Origin: a bacterium
GTDB taxonomy: Bacteria; Bdellovibrionota_B; Oligoflexia; Oligoflexales; RGVZ01
DNA: 43,697 nt
NCBI GenBank assembly: GCA_010029825.1
Contig: RGVZ01000018.1
Span: 1 to 43,697, forward strand
Direction: 5' to 3'
Shown here: positions 1-9,756 of the stretch, in pieces
How the letters are laid out: the number at the start of each line of letters is the position of its first letter
How positions within the stretch are numbered: the stretch's first letter is position 1
Notes under the pieces: generated by a model
The model's database searches: none
What the model was told of the DNA's origin: nothing
What the model saw: the letters and a program-made list of their open reading frames with translations, nothing else
Made by a program: the position numbers and the translations under genes

Positions 1-1
1 C

Positions 2-847
2 CGGAAAAATATTTTCATCGCGATGTTGCTGAACCTCGGATTTTCCATCATCGAATTCTTCGGTGGAATGATGGCCGGTTCCGTCGCGGTTGTCGCCGAC
101 GCTGTCCATGACTTTGGTGACGGAATCTCATTGTTTCTTGCCTGGGTTCTCGAGGGCCTTGCTGACAAGAAGAGTGATTTCCGTTTCTCATACGGGTACC
201 GGCGCGTCTCATTGCTTTCGGCCCTGATAACCTCGTTGGTGCTCGTCGGGTCGTCCATCTTCGTCATCGTTCAGGCGGTTCCGCGCTTGTTCAATCCCGT
301 CCAGCCCCGGACGGGCATGATGCTGGGCCTGGCGGTCCTTGGCATCGCCGTCAACGCCATCGCGGCATGGAGGTTGAAGGCTGGTTCGACCATGAACGAG
401 AAGGTTTTGTCGTGGCATCTGGTCGAGGATCTTTTGGGCTGGGTTGTCATCGCCATCTCAAGTTTGGTGATGATGTTCATCAATTTGCCGGTGATCGATC
501 CGATCCTCTCTCTTTTTTTCGTCGCGTTTATCCTTTTCAACGTCCTGAAAAACCTGCGCAGCACCCTGGTGCTGTTTCTCCAGGGAGTGCCTGAGCACTT
601 GCGGATTGACGCGATGAAAGCCGCGATCGAAGCGATACCGGGTGTCGCCGGTGTTCATGACTTGCACATCTGGTCCCTGGACGGGTCACACCATATCCTG
701 ACGCTGCACCTGGTTGTGGATGCCACGGACCTGAATGCGGTTGAAGGGATCAAGGCGCGAGTGAAAGAAATCATTCACGCGGTCGGCGACCACATCCGAC
801 CGACGATCGAGGTCGAGGCGGTTCCTGGCAGCTGCTCTAATCGATGA
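2..847 (+). CDS. Cation diffusion facilitator (CDF) family efflux transporter, 5' end truncated by window edge
   Basis: Open frame continues to the window start (RKNIFIAMLLNLGFSIIEFFGG...); VADAVHDFGDGISL motif with paired Asp, several hydrophobic TM segments, C-terminal domain HDLHIWSLDGSHHILTLHLVV typical of CDF proteins. Confidence 0.93.
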   Translation, partial: RKNIFIAMLLNLGFSIIEFFGGMMAGSVAVVADAVHDFGDGISLFLAWVLEGLADKKSDFRFSYGYRRVSLLSALITSLVLVGSSIFVIVQAVPRLFNPVQPRTGMMLGLAVLGIAVNAIAAWRLKAGSTMNEKVLSWHLVEDLLGWVVIAISSLVMMFINLPVIDPILSLFFVAFILFNVLKNLRSTLVLFLQGVPEHLRIDAMKAAIEAIPGVAGVHDLHIWSLDGSHHILTLHLVVDATDLNAVEGIKARVKEIIHAVGDHIRPTIEVEAVPGSCSNR

Positions 848-1781
848 ACTGGCGAACCAGATCGATGGCCTTGTGGTAAAAAGCCGGAGTCTCCGAGAAC
901 AGCTCGTGCCTCGCCCCGTGGATGACATCAAATTCAATGCGGGCTTTTGAGTGTCTCGCCGCATTCTGAATCCATGCTTGAGTGCCGTTGGGGTCCACGA
1001 CGCGTTCGTCTGATCCAGTCAACACCAGCGTTGGAATTTGAAATCGCTCAAGGTTTTTCGGTTGATTGACGAAATCAATTGCCTCGAACGTCGCGTTGAC
1101 CCAACCAAACTTGACGCCGCCAAGAGGGTAGGGCGTTGCCTTGATCAACTCGTAGCGATCATGGTCACTGGTCAGCGCGTTGCCCTCAAACGGACTCTTT
1201 GTGAAAGCCCCGGCCCCACTGGATAGCCTCTTTGTCGCCGGGATTTGTGACAGGATTTTTGACAGCGGTCTCGCCACGATTTTAGGGACTGGGCGTTCCG
1301 GGAGGCCGAGCAATGGCGAGGAGAGCACCATCGCCGCGGGCTTTATCAAGCCTTGCATGGCAGCGTGAAGGGCAATCAGCCCACCCATCGAGTGTCCGAT
1401 CACGATGTACGGTTTTTCCTTGCAGATCTTGTGCGTGATCCGGTGAGCATCTTCGGTGTACTGGCCGTAATTCTCAATGTACGCGCGTTCGCCCCCGGAC
1501 GCGCCCTGCCCCCGGTGATCCCAGGTAACAAAGCCAATGTCGTCCTCCAGTCGCAAGTCGGAAGGGATATGCGCGTACTTCTCAATCCATTCCGTGCGGC
1601 CGTTCATGAAAACGACAAAACGCGTCATGTGACTGGTCGTCGCGCCAGAGGGAAGGGATACGCCATAGCGCAGCGTCGGCCCTTTGCCGGGCGTCATGCG
1701 ATTGATCTGCCAGGCTCTCGGCCCGGCAGCGGCGTCAGACCCTGATTGTTGAACTGAGTGATTGGATTCTTTGTTGCTCAT
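837..1781 (-). CDS. Alpha/beta hydrolase, monoacylglycerol lipase / serine aminopeptidase S33-like
   Basis: GHSMGG nucleophile elbow, WDHRGQGASGG, LTGSDERVVDP and GARHELF motifs. Start placed at MSNKESN (1781) rather than the ORF-track start at 1847. Confidence 0.88.
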   Translation of the reverse strand: MSNKESNHSVQQSGSDAAAGPRAWQINRMTPGKGPTLRYGVSLPSGATTSHMTRFVVFMNGRTEWIEKYAHIPSDLRLEDDIGFVTWDHRGQGASGGERAYIENYGQYTEDAHRITHKICKEKPYIVIGHSMGGLIALHAAMQGLIKPAAMVLSSPLLGLPERPVPKIVARPLSKILSQIPATKRLSSGAGAFTKSPFEGNALTSDHDRYELIKATPYPLGGVKFGWVNATFEAIDFVNQPKNLERFQIPTLVLTGSDERVVDPNGTQAWIQNAARHSKARIEFDVIHGARHELFSETPAFYHKAIDLVRQFID

Positions 1782-2526
1782 TCTCGACCCCGGCCAGCCA
1801 AGCCGCCATTTCACGCGGATAGTTTGTACACAATCCATCGACCTCAAGTGCCGCCAGAAAAGTCCAGAGGCTTTCCCGTCCCATGGTTTCCCCGGCCATC
1901 GGCACCCATCCGTAAACCTTCCATCCCCTTGCCTTGGCCTGGTCCATCAGGTTCCAGTCAATCCATTCGGCGACTGGATGGAAAACGCGCGCCCCCGCCA
2001 TCAACATGAAGACAGGAGGCGCGAACCTGCTGAAGTTCTGGCCCATCAAGTTGTCTGTTCCCCAGAGGCAGGCGCGCTCGATGCTGGGATAATGATCCTT
2101 CAGGAATACAAGAGGTTCCAGTTCAAAAGAGGAGATCAAGAAAGCGTCGAGCCTGCCGTGATCCACGCAAATCTTGCCGGTCACGTCGGCCAGTTTGGTA
2201 CTGCGTCCCTTGATCTCAATATTCAGCTCGATGCGGTCAGCGAATTCGTCGACAATCTCGTCGAGGAAAGGAAGAGGTTCCCCGTTTTTCAAGCGCAGCC
2301 TGGAAAGTTCCGTCCGGTCCATCGATGAGATCAAGCGGATGCCCGGGGTTGGCAGATCCACCGTGTGCCCCAGCCGGTCGTCATGCATGATGACGGCGTG
2401 TCCGTCCCGACTGAGCTGGACGTCCAGCTCGATACGCGTGGCTCCGCCCTGCAATGCCGCTTCAAAGGCGGCGCGGCTGTTTTCAATGGCTTCGCGGTTG
2501 GCTCCGCGGTGGGCGATGACTTTCAA
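1735..2526 (-). CDS. Glycerophosphodiester phosphodiesterase
   Basis: N-terminal IAHRGANREAIENSRAAFEAALQGGATRIELDVQLSRDGHAVIMHDD is the canonical GDPD motif. Confidence 0.93.
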   Translation of the reverse strand: MKVIAHRGANREAIENSRAAFEAALQGGATRIELDVQLSRDGHAVIMHDDRLGHTVDLPTPGIRLISSMDRTELSRLRLKNGEPLPFLDEIVDEFADRIELNIEIKGRSTKLADVTGKICVDHGRLDAFLISSFELEPLVFLKDHYPSIERACLWGTDNLMGQNFSRFAPPVFMLMAGARVFHPVAEWIDWNLMDQAKARGWKVYGWVPMAGETMGRESLWTFLAALEVDGLCTNYPREMAAWLAGVENEQQRIQSLSSTIRV

Positions 2527-2601
2527 GGTGGACTCCCCGGGATCGGGAACATCTTAACAACACGCGGAGCGTATTGCATCACCTGCGTCAATCGCGCCGG
2601 C

Positions 2602-4044
2602 TCAGGCCAGGCGGAACTGCTTCTTGATCCTCTCAAGGTCTTGCGCCATGCACTTGACCCGAAGCCTTGTGCCCTCGTCCTCGTGCGTTTCAGACAGGAC
2701 ACGCATGTTCGCGTGGATATCCGCGGTGGCGGCGCTCTTCGCATAGGGAACAAACAGATCCGATTCGATCATGTCGCGCTCAAAATGGGCCTGGATCAGG
2801 CTGTGAAGCGCCGCGACGCTGGTCTTTTCCCGCGTCGAAAGGAATACGGCTTCCGGGAATTCCCGTTTGAGGGCAGCGATCTCCAACTGCGACAGTTTGT
2901 CCATCTTGTTGAGCACGAGCAAACTGTCGGCTCCGGTCGCGCCGATCTCTGCGAGGACTTTCCTGGTTGTCTCCAGCTGCGAGCGGAACGCGGGATCCGA
3001 CGCATCCACGACAAAGAGCAACAGCGACGCGTCAAGGGCCTCGTCCAGCGTCGAGCGGAACGATGCCACAAGGTCGTGAGGGAGCTTCTTGATGAACCCG
3101 ACCGTGTCCGAGATGAGGACGCGCGGTTTTGTCTCCGGAAACATCACCCGGACGGTGGTGTCGAGGGTCGCGAAAAGTTTGTCAGCGACGAGCACCTCGC
3201 TTTTGGTCAGGGCCCGCATCAAGGACGACTTTCCCGCGTTCGTATATCCCACCAGCGCGACTTTCAGGTGCTCGCTGCGTCTCGCGCGGCGAAGGGCTTG
3301 ATCCTTGTTGATGGTTTCGATCTCGCGGCGCAGCGCGGCGATCTTGTCCCGGATGCGCCGGCTTTCCAGTTCGTGCGCGGTTTCCCCGACCCCTTTGGCC
3401 CCGATTCCGCCGCCCTGTCGCTCGCCCACCCCCGTGACCCGGATCCTTGGCGCGAGGTAAGTCAGGCGCGCGATCTCGACCTGGGCGCGGGCCGCCGGGG
3501 TCTTGGCGTGACGGTAGAAAATTTCCACGATCACACCGGTGCGGTCGAGGACATCGACGCCAAGGGCTCCTTCGAGGTTGCGCAGTTGCGTCGGGGTCAA
3601 CTCATTGTCAAAAACGACGAACTGGACCCGCTCGCCCTCAGCGACTTTTGTACTTTCGTTGACGCTGTCCTGGTCCTCATCCGGGGCTTGTGATTCGGCA
3701 TCGTCGTCTTCGTCTTCATGGCGGGCGTGCACTCCGGCCTTGGTCCTGACGACCGGCTTGTTGGATGTGACGATCCCGCTCCCCTCCGTCCAGCGCGCGA
3801 TTTCCCGGAGCTTGCCGTCACCCACAACGGATCCCGCCGCCGGGGAATTTCTTTTTTGGCTAATGGTTTCAACGACATCCATGCCGAGCGTGTGAACGAG
3901 CCGCCCCAGTTCCGCCAGGGAAGCCGCGTGTTCCGCGTCGCTTGTTCCCGGCAGCTGAACGGAGACCAACAGAGCTCGTGGGCGTTTCTTGCCAATGATT
4001 TCGTTGGTCATTTTTGAAGTTCCTGTCGTGGATTCCTTCGCCAT
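2602..4044 (-). CDS. hflX: GTPase HflX
   Basis: VVFDNELTPTQLRNLE, DRTGVIVEIFYRHAKTPAARAQVEIARLTYLAPR, G1 GYTNAGKSSL, G3 DTVGFIKKLPHDLVASFRSTLDE, NKMD. Acidic insert before the VVFD motif. Confidence 0.95.
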   Translation of the reverse strand: MAKESTTGTSKMTNEIIGKKRPRALLVSVQLPGTSDAEHAASLAELGRLVHTLGMDVVETISQKRNSPAAGSVVGDGKLREIARWTEGSGIVTSNKPVVRTKAGVHARHEDEDDDAESQAPDEDQDSVNESTKVAEGERVQFVVFDNELTPTQLRNLEGALGVDVLDRTGVIVEIFYRHAKTPAARAQVEIARLTYLAPRIRVTGVGERQGGGIGAKGVGETAHELESRRIRDKIAALRREIETINKDQALRRARRSEHLKVALVGYTNAGKSSLMRALTKSEVLVADKLFATLDTTVRVMFPETKPRVLISDTVGFIKKLPHDLVASFRSTLDEALDASLLLFVVDASDPAFRSQLETTRKVLAEIGATGADSLLVLNKMDKLSQLEIAALKREFPEAVFLSTREKTSVAALHSLIQAHFERDMIESDLFVPYAKSAATADIHANMRVLSETHEDEGTRLRVKCMAQDLERIKKQFRLA

Positions 4045-4122
4045 TCTTTTGACGGAGAGGGTCCCGGAATAGCAACTTGCTACAATAGGAGCAAGGCAAG
4101 TCGGTCACCAGGAGGCGTCCTC

Positions 4123-4863
4123 ATGAAGATTTCAAGGCCGGTCGTGATTGCGTCCATGTTGGTGTTCGCCCTGGCGGGTACGTCAGAGGTGTTCGCTGCG
4201 CCGGGGAAGTCGTCGCCGGCAGGGGCGACGTCGTCGTCGTCGTCGTCATCATCGTCCGGAGGCTCCTCGGGGTCCCGTAGTTTCATCCTGACGGTGCCGT
4301 TGGTTTCGATGACCCGTGACGCGGTATTTCGTGGCGAACTCAACACGGTGTCTGCCTCGTTTTCTGTCGAGTCCGCCTTCATGGGCGCGGCGGAGGAGTA
4401 CCCGGAAGAAAAGCTCCTTTTGACAGGCGACTCCATGATCACCAGTGGGCGTCAGGCGTCCATCCTGGTCAGCCGGTATTCGAACCAGTCGAACATGTCC
4501 GGATGGTTCTGGACGCTTGGCGCCGGCGCCCGCCAGATGGACGGGATCTGGAAGACCAGCCCCAGCACCCTGGCGCTGATGACCGGTATCAACCTGGTCC
4601 AGGACAGTGCCGGAAAGGTCTTGCACAATTACAAGGCAACCGGCACGACCGGGCACGCCCGGGTCGGGTACCGCTGGGTTTCCCGGTCCATCCCCCTGGC
4701 CATTGGTGGCCACATCGGAATCCGCCATTTCGAGGGCAAATTCGAGGACGCGGCTCCGCTGGACCCGGATTACACGCCTCTGGCAGTCGACGAGAAAGCC
4801 TCCCTGCGCCGGCGATACATGACCAGGCTGGAGCCGGCAGTTGAGTTCGGGCTGGCTTTCTGA
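4123..4863 (+). CDS. Secreted protein, probable outer-membrane beta-barrel, with N-terminal poly-Ser linker
   Basis: SD aggaggcgtcctcATG; signal peptide-like N-terminus; S9 tract; alternating hydrophobic/polar strands; C-terminal FGLAF ending in Phe. Confidence 0.65.
   Translation: MKISRPVVIASMLVFALAGTSEVFAAPGKSSPAGATSSSSSSSSSGGSSGSRSFILTVPLVSMTRDAVFRGELNTVSASFSVESAFMGAAEEYPEEKLLLTGDSMITSGRQASILVSRYSNQSNMSGWFWTLGAGARQMDGIWKTSPSTLALMTGINLVQDSAGKVLHNYKATGTTGHARVGYRWVSRSIPLAIGGHIGIRHFEGKFEDAAPLDPDYTPLAVDEKASLRRRYMTRLEPAVEFGLAF
4231..4257 (+). repeat. TCN trinucleotide microsatellite encoding nine serines
   Basis: (TCG)5(TCA)2TCG TCC read directly at 4231-4257. Confidence 0.9.
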
Positions 4864-4963
4864 ATTTCCTCGAAGCACGACCTCCGCGAACTTTCCTTTA
4901 AACCCTTTGCGGTGATAGGGTCTCTGGGCTAAAGCCTTGCTTTTGGTCAAGCCCGGAGATGTT

Positions 4964-6097
4964 GTGCGGATCGCCATAGACGCGCGCATGTTGAAATCAG
5001 GGACGATGCACGGGATTGCCCGGTACGTCCACGAGCTGGTCAGTTGCCTTCGCGAAACGGGAGGCGATCACCGTTTCTTCGTTTTCGTCAATCCTGGCAG
5101 TCCGCTGGAGTCCATGTCGCTGCCCTCGAACATGGAACTTGTGACGGCGCGTACCCGGTGGATCAGCTTGTTGGAGCAAGCTGAGCTTCCGAGCCTGCTG
5201 CGCCGGTTGCGAGCCGACCTGTTTCACTCGCCGTCGTTTGTCGCGCCGTTTTACTCGCCTTGCAAGACGATCATGACCATTCACGACTTGAACCACATGG
5301 TCTTGCCGCAGTTTTACACGCCGTTTCATCAGGCCTACTACAGTTTTTTCGTGAAGCGTTGCATCAAGAGGTCGGAAGCGATCCTCACGGTCAGCCAGTT
5401 CAGTCGCGACGAGATCATCCGGACTTTGAAGGTGCAGCCGGAGAAAGTCGCTGTGACATACAATGGCGTTTCGCCCAATTACCGCAGGGTGACAGACCCG
5501 GAGAAGCTCCAGTACGTTCGCGACATCTATGAACTGCCGGAACGGTTTGTTTTCTGCCTGACCAACAACAAGCCGCACAAAAACGTGCATCAGTTGGTCC
5601 GGGCGTACAGTTATTCGGGGCTCAAGATCCCGTTGGTTCTCGCGTGTCCGTTTGATCCGGGAATCCTCAGCATCGCGGACCAGTATGGCAAGAAACACCT
5701 GGTTTTCTTCTCGAAGTTCATCGATGAGGACCATCTGCCGGCGGTTTATTCCCTGACCGACCTGTTTGTTTACCCATCAACGTATGAGGGGTTTGGGCTG
5801 CCGCCGTTGGAAGCCTTGGCGTGCGGTTCGCCGGTGGTGGTCGCGCGTTCATCAAGCCTGCCCGAAGTGGTGGGTGATCTGGCAATTTTCGCCAATCCTT
5901 TCGACTACCAGGACATGGCAAGGGCCCTTCGCGCCGGCATGAACGACACTGTCGCGCGCGAGCGGATGCGTCAGAACGGCTTGCGGCATGCCAGCCAGTT
6001 CTCGTGGCAACTGATGGCGCGCCAGACGCTGGCGATATATGAGGCCTGCGGACGCGGCAAAAAAATATCGGAGGTCGCCGGTGCGGATTGGCATTAA
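4964..6097 (+). CDS. GT4-family glycosyltransferase
   Basis: GTG start (VRIAIDARMLKSG...GIARYVHEL) downstream of a purine-rich SD-like stretch; VYPSTYEGFGLPPLEALACGSPVVVARSSSLPEVVGDLA is a GT4 C-terminal motif. Confidence 0.9.
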   Translation: MRIAIDARMLKSGTMHGIARYVHELVSCLRETGGDHRFFVFVNPGSPLESMSLPSNMELVTARTRWISLLEQAELPSLLRRLRADLFHSPSFVAPFYSPCKTIMTIHDLNHMVLPQFYTPFHQAYYSFFVKRCIKRSEAILTVSQFSRDEIIRTLKVQPEKVAVTYNGVSPNYRRVTDPEKLQYVRDIYELPERFVFCLTNNKPHKNVHQLVRAYSYSGLKIPLVLACPFDPGILSIADQYGKKHLVFFSKFIDEDHLPAVYSLTDLFVYPSTYEGFGLPPLEALACGSPVVVARSSSLPEVVGDLAIFANPFDYQDMARALRAGMNDTVARERMRQNGLRHASQFSWQLMARQTLAIYEACGRGKKISEVAGADWH

Positions 6098-7322
6098 CGG
6101 TCGCTTCCTGGTCGCGAAACGGACAGGGGTCCAGCGCGCGGCGTTCAACCTTATCCGCACCCTCGTCGAGATCGACCGGGAGAACGAGTACCTGATCTTC
6201 ACCGGTCGCGGCCAGGCGGGGCGACCGGAATGGAATTATCCCAATGTTCGCGTCATCGAGTCAGACCTGCGTGAAGGGGAAAGTTTCCTGAATCACGTCT
6301 GGGAGCAGTTCTGGTTGCCGGTACTGGCGCGCGGCTACAGGGTTGACTTGCTGCACTCACCCGCGAACGTCGCTCCACTTTTTTATCGCGGCAAGTCGGT
6401 CGTGCACATTCACGACTTGTGTTTTGTCGTGAATCCGCAGTGGTACAGTTTCACTTTCCGCACCGTTTACAACTTCATCATTCCACGCCTTGCCCGTCGC
6501 GCGTCGCGGGTGATCACTTGCAGCAACAATTCAAAGAACGACCTGCTGCATTTTTGCAATTTACCCGCGGACAAGGTCAGTCTGGTGTACTGGGCCGTCG
6601 ATGACACGTTTCTTCAGAGAACTTCGGGCGAGACCAAAGTTGACATCGCGGAACTGGGCGATTTCATCCTGTACGTTGGATCCCTGGAACCGCGGAAGAA
6701 CATCAACACCCTGATCGCGTCGTATGTGCAGTTGCGACGCGACAACCCCGGGCTGAAGCCAAAGCTGGTCCTGATTGGTGGTGAGAGCCCGTTGTTCGCT
6801 GATGTGCGGTTGCGTGTGAAGGACTACGCTGGCGATATCGTGTTCAAGGGTTTCATCGACGACGAGACTTTGAGGGCGTATTATTCGAAGGCTGCGCTCG
6901 TGGCCTACCCGAGTCTGTACGAAGGTTTCGGGTTGCCCCCCTTGGAGGCCATGGCCAGTGGTACGCCCGTGGTGACTTCCGATGGATCGTCTCTGCCCGA
7001 GGTCGTCGGTGATGCCGCGTTCATGGTGGATCCGCGCAGCACCGAGCAGCTCACCGGAGCGATGGTCCGCCTGCTCACCGATCAGGGGCTGAGGAAGAAG
7101 TTGATCGATTCCGGCCGGCGACAGGTCGAGCGTTTCAACTGGTACCGTGTTGCGCGCAACACCCTTGCTGTCTACTATGAGGTCGCCAGAGAGGGCGACT
7201 CCTCTGAGGGTGGCAAGTTGAAGGCGAGCGGTTCCGCGCACCATTTTGTGCCTTTTGACGCGTGGAAACGACTGGTGGCTCTGGAAGAGCGCCACCTGAA
7301 CGCGATCCGCGCTCATTCGTGA
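6081..7322 (+). CDS. GT4-family glycosyltransferase (tandem paralogue)
   Basis: GTG start (VRIGINGRFLVAKRTGVQRAAFNLI) preceded by ggaggt; AYPSLYEGFGLPPLEAMASGTPVVTSDGSSLPEVVGDAA. Confidence 0.9.
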   Translation: MRIGINGRFLVAKRTGVQRAAFNLIRTLVEIDRENEYLIFTGRGQAGRPEWNYPNVRVIESDLREGESFLNHVWEQFWLPVLARGYRVDLLHSPANVAPLFYRGKSVVHIHDLCFVVNPQWYSFTFRTVYNFIIPRLARRASRVITCSNNSKNDLLHFCNLPADKVSLVYWAVDDTFLQRTSGETKVDIAELGDFILYVGSLEPRKNINTLIASYVQLRRDNPGLKPKLVLIGGESPLFADVRLRVKDYAGDIVFKGFIDDETLRAYYSKAALVAYPSLYEGFGLPPLEAMASGTPVVTSDGSSLPEVVGDAAFMVDPRSTEQLTGAMVRLLTDQGLRKKLIDSGRRQVERFNWYRVARNTLAVYYEVAREGDSSEGGKLKASGSAHHFVPFDAWKRLVALEERHLNAIRAHS

Positions 7323-7365
7323 CGTCATGAGTTTCACAGGTTTTCCCGGAGAGAGTTTTTCCACA

Positions 7366-8754
7366 ATGCGTCGACAGAAGATCAGCCAGTTGTTGTCGTC
7401 CGGCACCGCGGGTCAGGCCATTACCATTTGCGGATGGGTCAGAAGTCGCCGGGAGTCGAAGAATTTTGCCTTCGTTGTCTTGAATGACGGATCCTGTCAG
7501 GACACGATGCAGTGTGTCGTGGACGCGGGAACCGCGGCTTTTGACATGTTGGCCAAGTGCCAGACCGGCGCGGCCATCCGGGTCGAAGGTGTGCTGAAGG
7601 AATCTCAGGGCAAGGGGCAGAAGTGGGAAGTTCAGGCCTTGGCGATCGAAGTATTCGGTGAAGCCGATCCTGAGACGTACCCCCTGCAGAAGAAGGGGCA
7701 CACGCTGGAATTCTTGCGTGATATTGCCCACCTGCGTCCGCGGACCAATACTTTTGGCGCGGTTTTCAGGATGCGCAGCGCGTTGGCGTGGCACGTTCAT
7801 GACTTTTTCCAGCGGCGCGGTTTCCGTTGGGTTCACACGCCGATCATCACGTCCAGCGACTGTGAAGGCGCCGGGGAGATGTTCACGGTCACGTCGATGG
7901 ACCTGGCCAAGGTCAAGGCCGGACCGGGTGGGGCAGTGGATTTCAGTCAGGACTTCTTCAAGAAACATGCTCATTTGACCGTCAGCGGTCAGCTTGAGGG
8001 TGAGTTCATGGCGATGGGGCTGGGGGATATCTACACCTTTGGTCCGACATTCAGGGCTGAAAACTCTAATACAACCAGGCACTTGTCCGAGTTCTGGATG
8101 ATCGAGCCGGAAATGGCGTTTGCCACATTGCAGGACGACATGGCGCTGGCGGAGGATTTTCTCAAGCACCTGTTTGCTGCCGCCGTGCGTGACTGCCGAC
8201 CGGAACTCGAGTTCCTTGAAAAGCAGTACCAGACGATCAAGATCGATGACCTCGCGCGACTGTCCGAAACAAAGTTCGCGCACGTCACTTATACCGATGC
8301 TGTCGCGGAATTGAAAAAGGCGCCGGTCAAATTTGAGTTTCCCGTGGAGTGGGGGATCGATCTGCAGTCGGAGCACGAGCGTTACCTGACGGACGTGATC
8401 TTCAAGGGGCCGGTGATCGTCACTGATTATCCCAAGAAAATCAAGGCGTTCTACATGAAGCAAAATCCGGACGGCAAGACTGTCGCGGCGATGGACGTGC
8501 TGGCGCCGCGCATTGGCGAGATCATTGGCGGCAGCCAGCGTGAGGACCGCCTCGATGTCCTTGAGGCCCGCATGCGGGAAATGAACCTCCCGGTCGAGGA
8601 AATGGGATGGTATCTGGATTTACGCCGTTACGGGTCTTGTCCGCATGCCGGGTTCGGGCTGGGATTCGAGCGATTGGTCCAATATGTCAGCGGGATGGGC
8701 AACATCCGGGACGTGATTCCGTGCCCCCGGGCCCCTGGTCTCATCAGTCACTGA
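7366..8754 (+). CDS. asnS: Asparaginyl-tRNA synthetase
   Basis: Anticodon-binding OB fold followed by class II core: [101 protein letters not shown]. Confidence 0.96.
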   Translation: MRRQKISQLLSSGTAGQAITICGWVRSRRESKNFAFVVLNDGSCQDTMQCVVDAGTAAFDMLAKCQTGAAIRVEGVLKESQGKGQKWEVQALAIEVFGEADPETYPLQKKGHTLEFLRDIAHLRPRTNTFGAVFRMRSALAWHVHDFFQRRGFRWVHTPIITSSDCEGAGEMFTVTSMDLAKVKAGPGGAVDFSQDFFKKHAHLTVSGQLEGEFMAMGLGDIYTFGPTFRAENSNTTRHLSEFWMIEPEMAFATLQDDMALAEDFLKHLFAAAVRDCRPELEFLEKQYQTIKIDDLARLSETKFAHVTYTDAVAELKKAPVKFEFPVEWGIDLQSEHERYLTDVIFKGPVIVTDYPKKIKAFYMKQNPDGKTVAAMDVLAPRIGEIIGGSQREDRLDVLEARMREMNLPVEEMGWYLDLRRYGSCPHAGFGLGFERLVQYVSGMGNIRDVIPCPRAPGLISH

Positions 8755-8761
8755 TTGTCTA

Positions 8762-8791
8762 TTGACGGTAGCGCGCAGGTTCAGATATACG
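8762..8791 (+). promoter_or_regulatory. Candidate sigma70-like promoter for rplM-rpsI
   Basis: TTGACG (8762-8767), 18-nt spacer, TATACG (8786-8791), about 50 nt upstream of the rplM ATG. Confidence 0.5.
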
Positions 8792-8842
8792 CACAGCCTG
8801 TTTTCCGAGTTTTTAGTGCGATCCCTTTGGAGTTTCTGGTTC

Positions 8843-9286
8843 ATGAAAACCTACAGTGTGAAGCCAACAGACGTGAAAAAGCAGTGGGTTGTGGTTGACG
8901 CCGCAGGCCAGACTGTCGGCCGTCTGGCAACAGAAGTGGCCCGCGTATTGCGCGGCAAGCACAAGCCTACTTTCGTCCCGCATCTCGATACCGGCGACAA
9001 CGTCGTGGTCATCAATGCCGAAAAAGTGAAGTTCACCGGCAACAAGATGAAGGACAAGTTCTACCACCACCACACCGGTTATGTCGGCGGGATCAAATCG
9101 ATCTCCGCGGAGAACCTGATGGCGAAGAAGCCGGAGCGCGTCCTTGAGATCGCGATCCGCGGCATGCTGCCGAAGGGTCCGCTCGGTCGCAAGATCGGCC
9201 TCAACCTGAAAGTGTACGCTGGCAGCGAGCATCCCCATGCCGCTCAGAAGCCGGTCGCCATGAAACCCCGTCTCGGAGCCCGCTAA
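8843..9286 (+). CDS. rplM: 50S ribosomal protein L13
   Basis: [64 protein letters not shown]. Confidence 0.98.
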   Translation: MKTYSVKPTDVKKQWVVVDAAGQTVGRLATEVARVLRGKHKPTFVPHLDTGDNVVVINAEKVKFTGNKMKDKFYHHHTGYVGGIKSISAENLMAKKPERVLEIAIRGMLPKGPLGRKIGLNLKVYAGSEHPHAAQKPVAMKPRLGAR

Positions 9287-9289
9287 TCC

Positions 9290-9685
9290 ATGGCAAAGAC
9301 GAAATACATCCACGCAGTTGGCAAGCGTAAAACCGCAATTGCCCGTGTCTACATGAAGCCGGGAACCGGCGTCATCACCATCAACAAGCGTCCGATGGAC
9401 GAGTACATGGTACGCGACACCTCGAAAATGGTGATCATGCAGCCGCTCGAGCTCACCGACACAGTCGGCAAGTTCGATATCCTGGTCAACGTTCTCGGTG
9501 GCGGTCTCAATGGCCAGGCCGGCGCGATCCGTCACGCGATCTCCCGCGCCCTCGCTGAGTCGGACCCGGAGAAGCGCTCGGTCCTCAAGTCGAACGGCTT
9601 GATCACCCGCGACGCCCGGAAGAAAGAGCGTAAGATGTACGGCCTCGCCGGTGCCCGTCGTCGCTTCCAGTACTCCAAGCGTTAA
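9290..9685 (+). CDS. rpsI: 30S ribosomal protein S9
   Basis: [20 protein letters not shown]-terminal [18 protein letters not shown]. Confidence 0.98.
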   Translation: MAKTKYIHAVGKRKTAIARVYMKPGTGVITINKRPMDEYMVRDTSKMVIMQPLELTDTVGKFDILVNVLGGGLNGQAGAIRHAISRALAESDPEKRSVLKSNGLITRDARKKERKMYGLAGARRRFQYSKR

Positions 9686-9700
9686 TCGATTGTTCTTTCC

Positions 9701-9733
9701 AAAAACTGCCAGTGCGAGCTGGCAGTTTTTTTT
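9701..9733 (+). terminator. Rho-independent terminator after rpsI
   Basis: Perfect 12-bp stem AAAAACTGCCAG / CTGGCAGTTTTT with loop TGCGAG, followed by further T residues. Confidence 0.92.
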
Positions 9734-9756
9734 TACCCGAATTCTGGAGGTCTCCA

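Noticed and set aside
780-802. CGGTCGG...CCGACCG 7-bp inverted repeat near the end of the CDF gene
   Set aside because: No U-tract on either strand; could be chance in GC-rich coding DNA, so not called as a terminator.
2365-3693. 442-aa plus-strand ORF
   Set aside because: Entirely antisense to hflX/GDPD; Arg-rich, no family signature. Typical shadow ORF of GC-rich codons.
4080-4442. Poly-Asp ORF on the minus strand
   Set aside because: Simply the complement of the TCG microsatellite in the plus-strand gene.
7135-8463. 442-aa minus-strand ORF
   Set aside because: Antisense to asnS, whose identity is certain; no recognisable domain.
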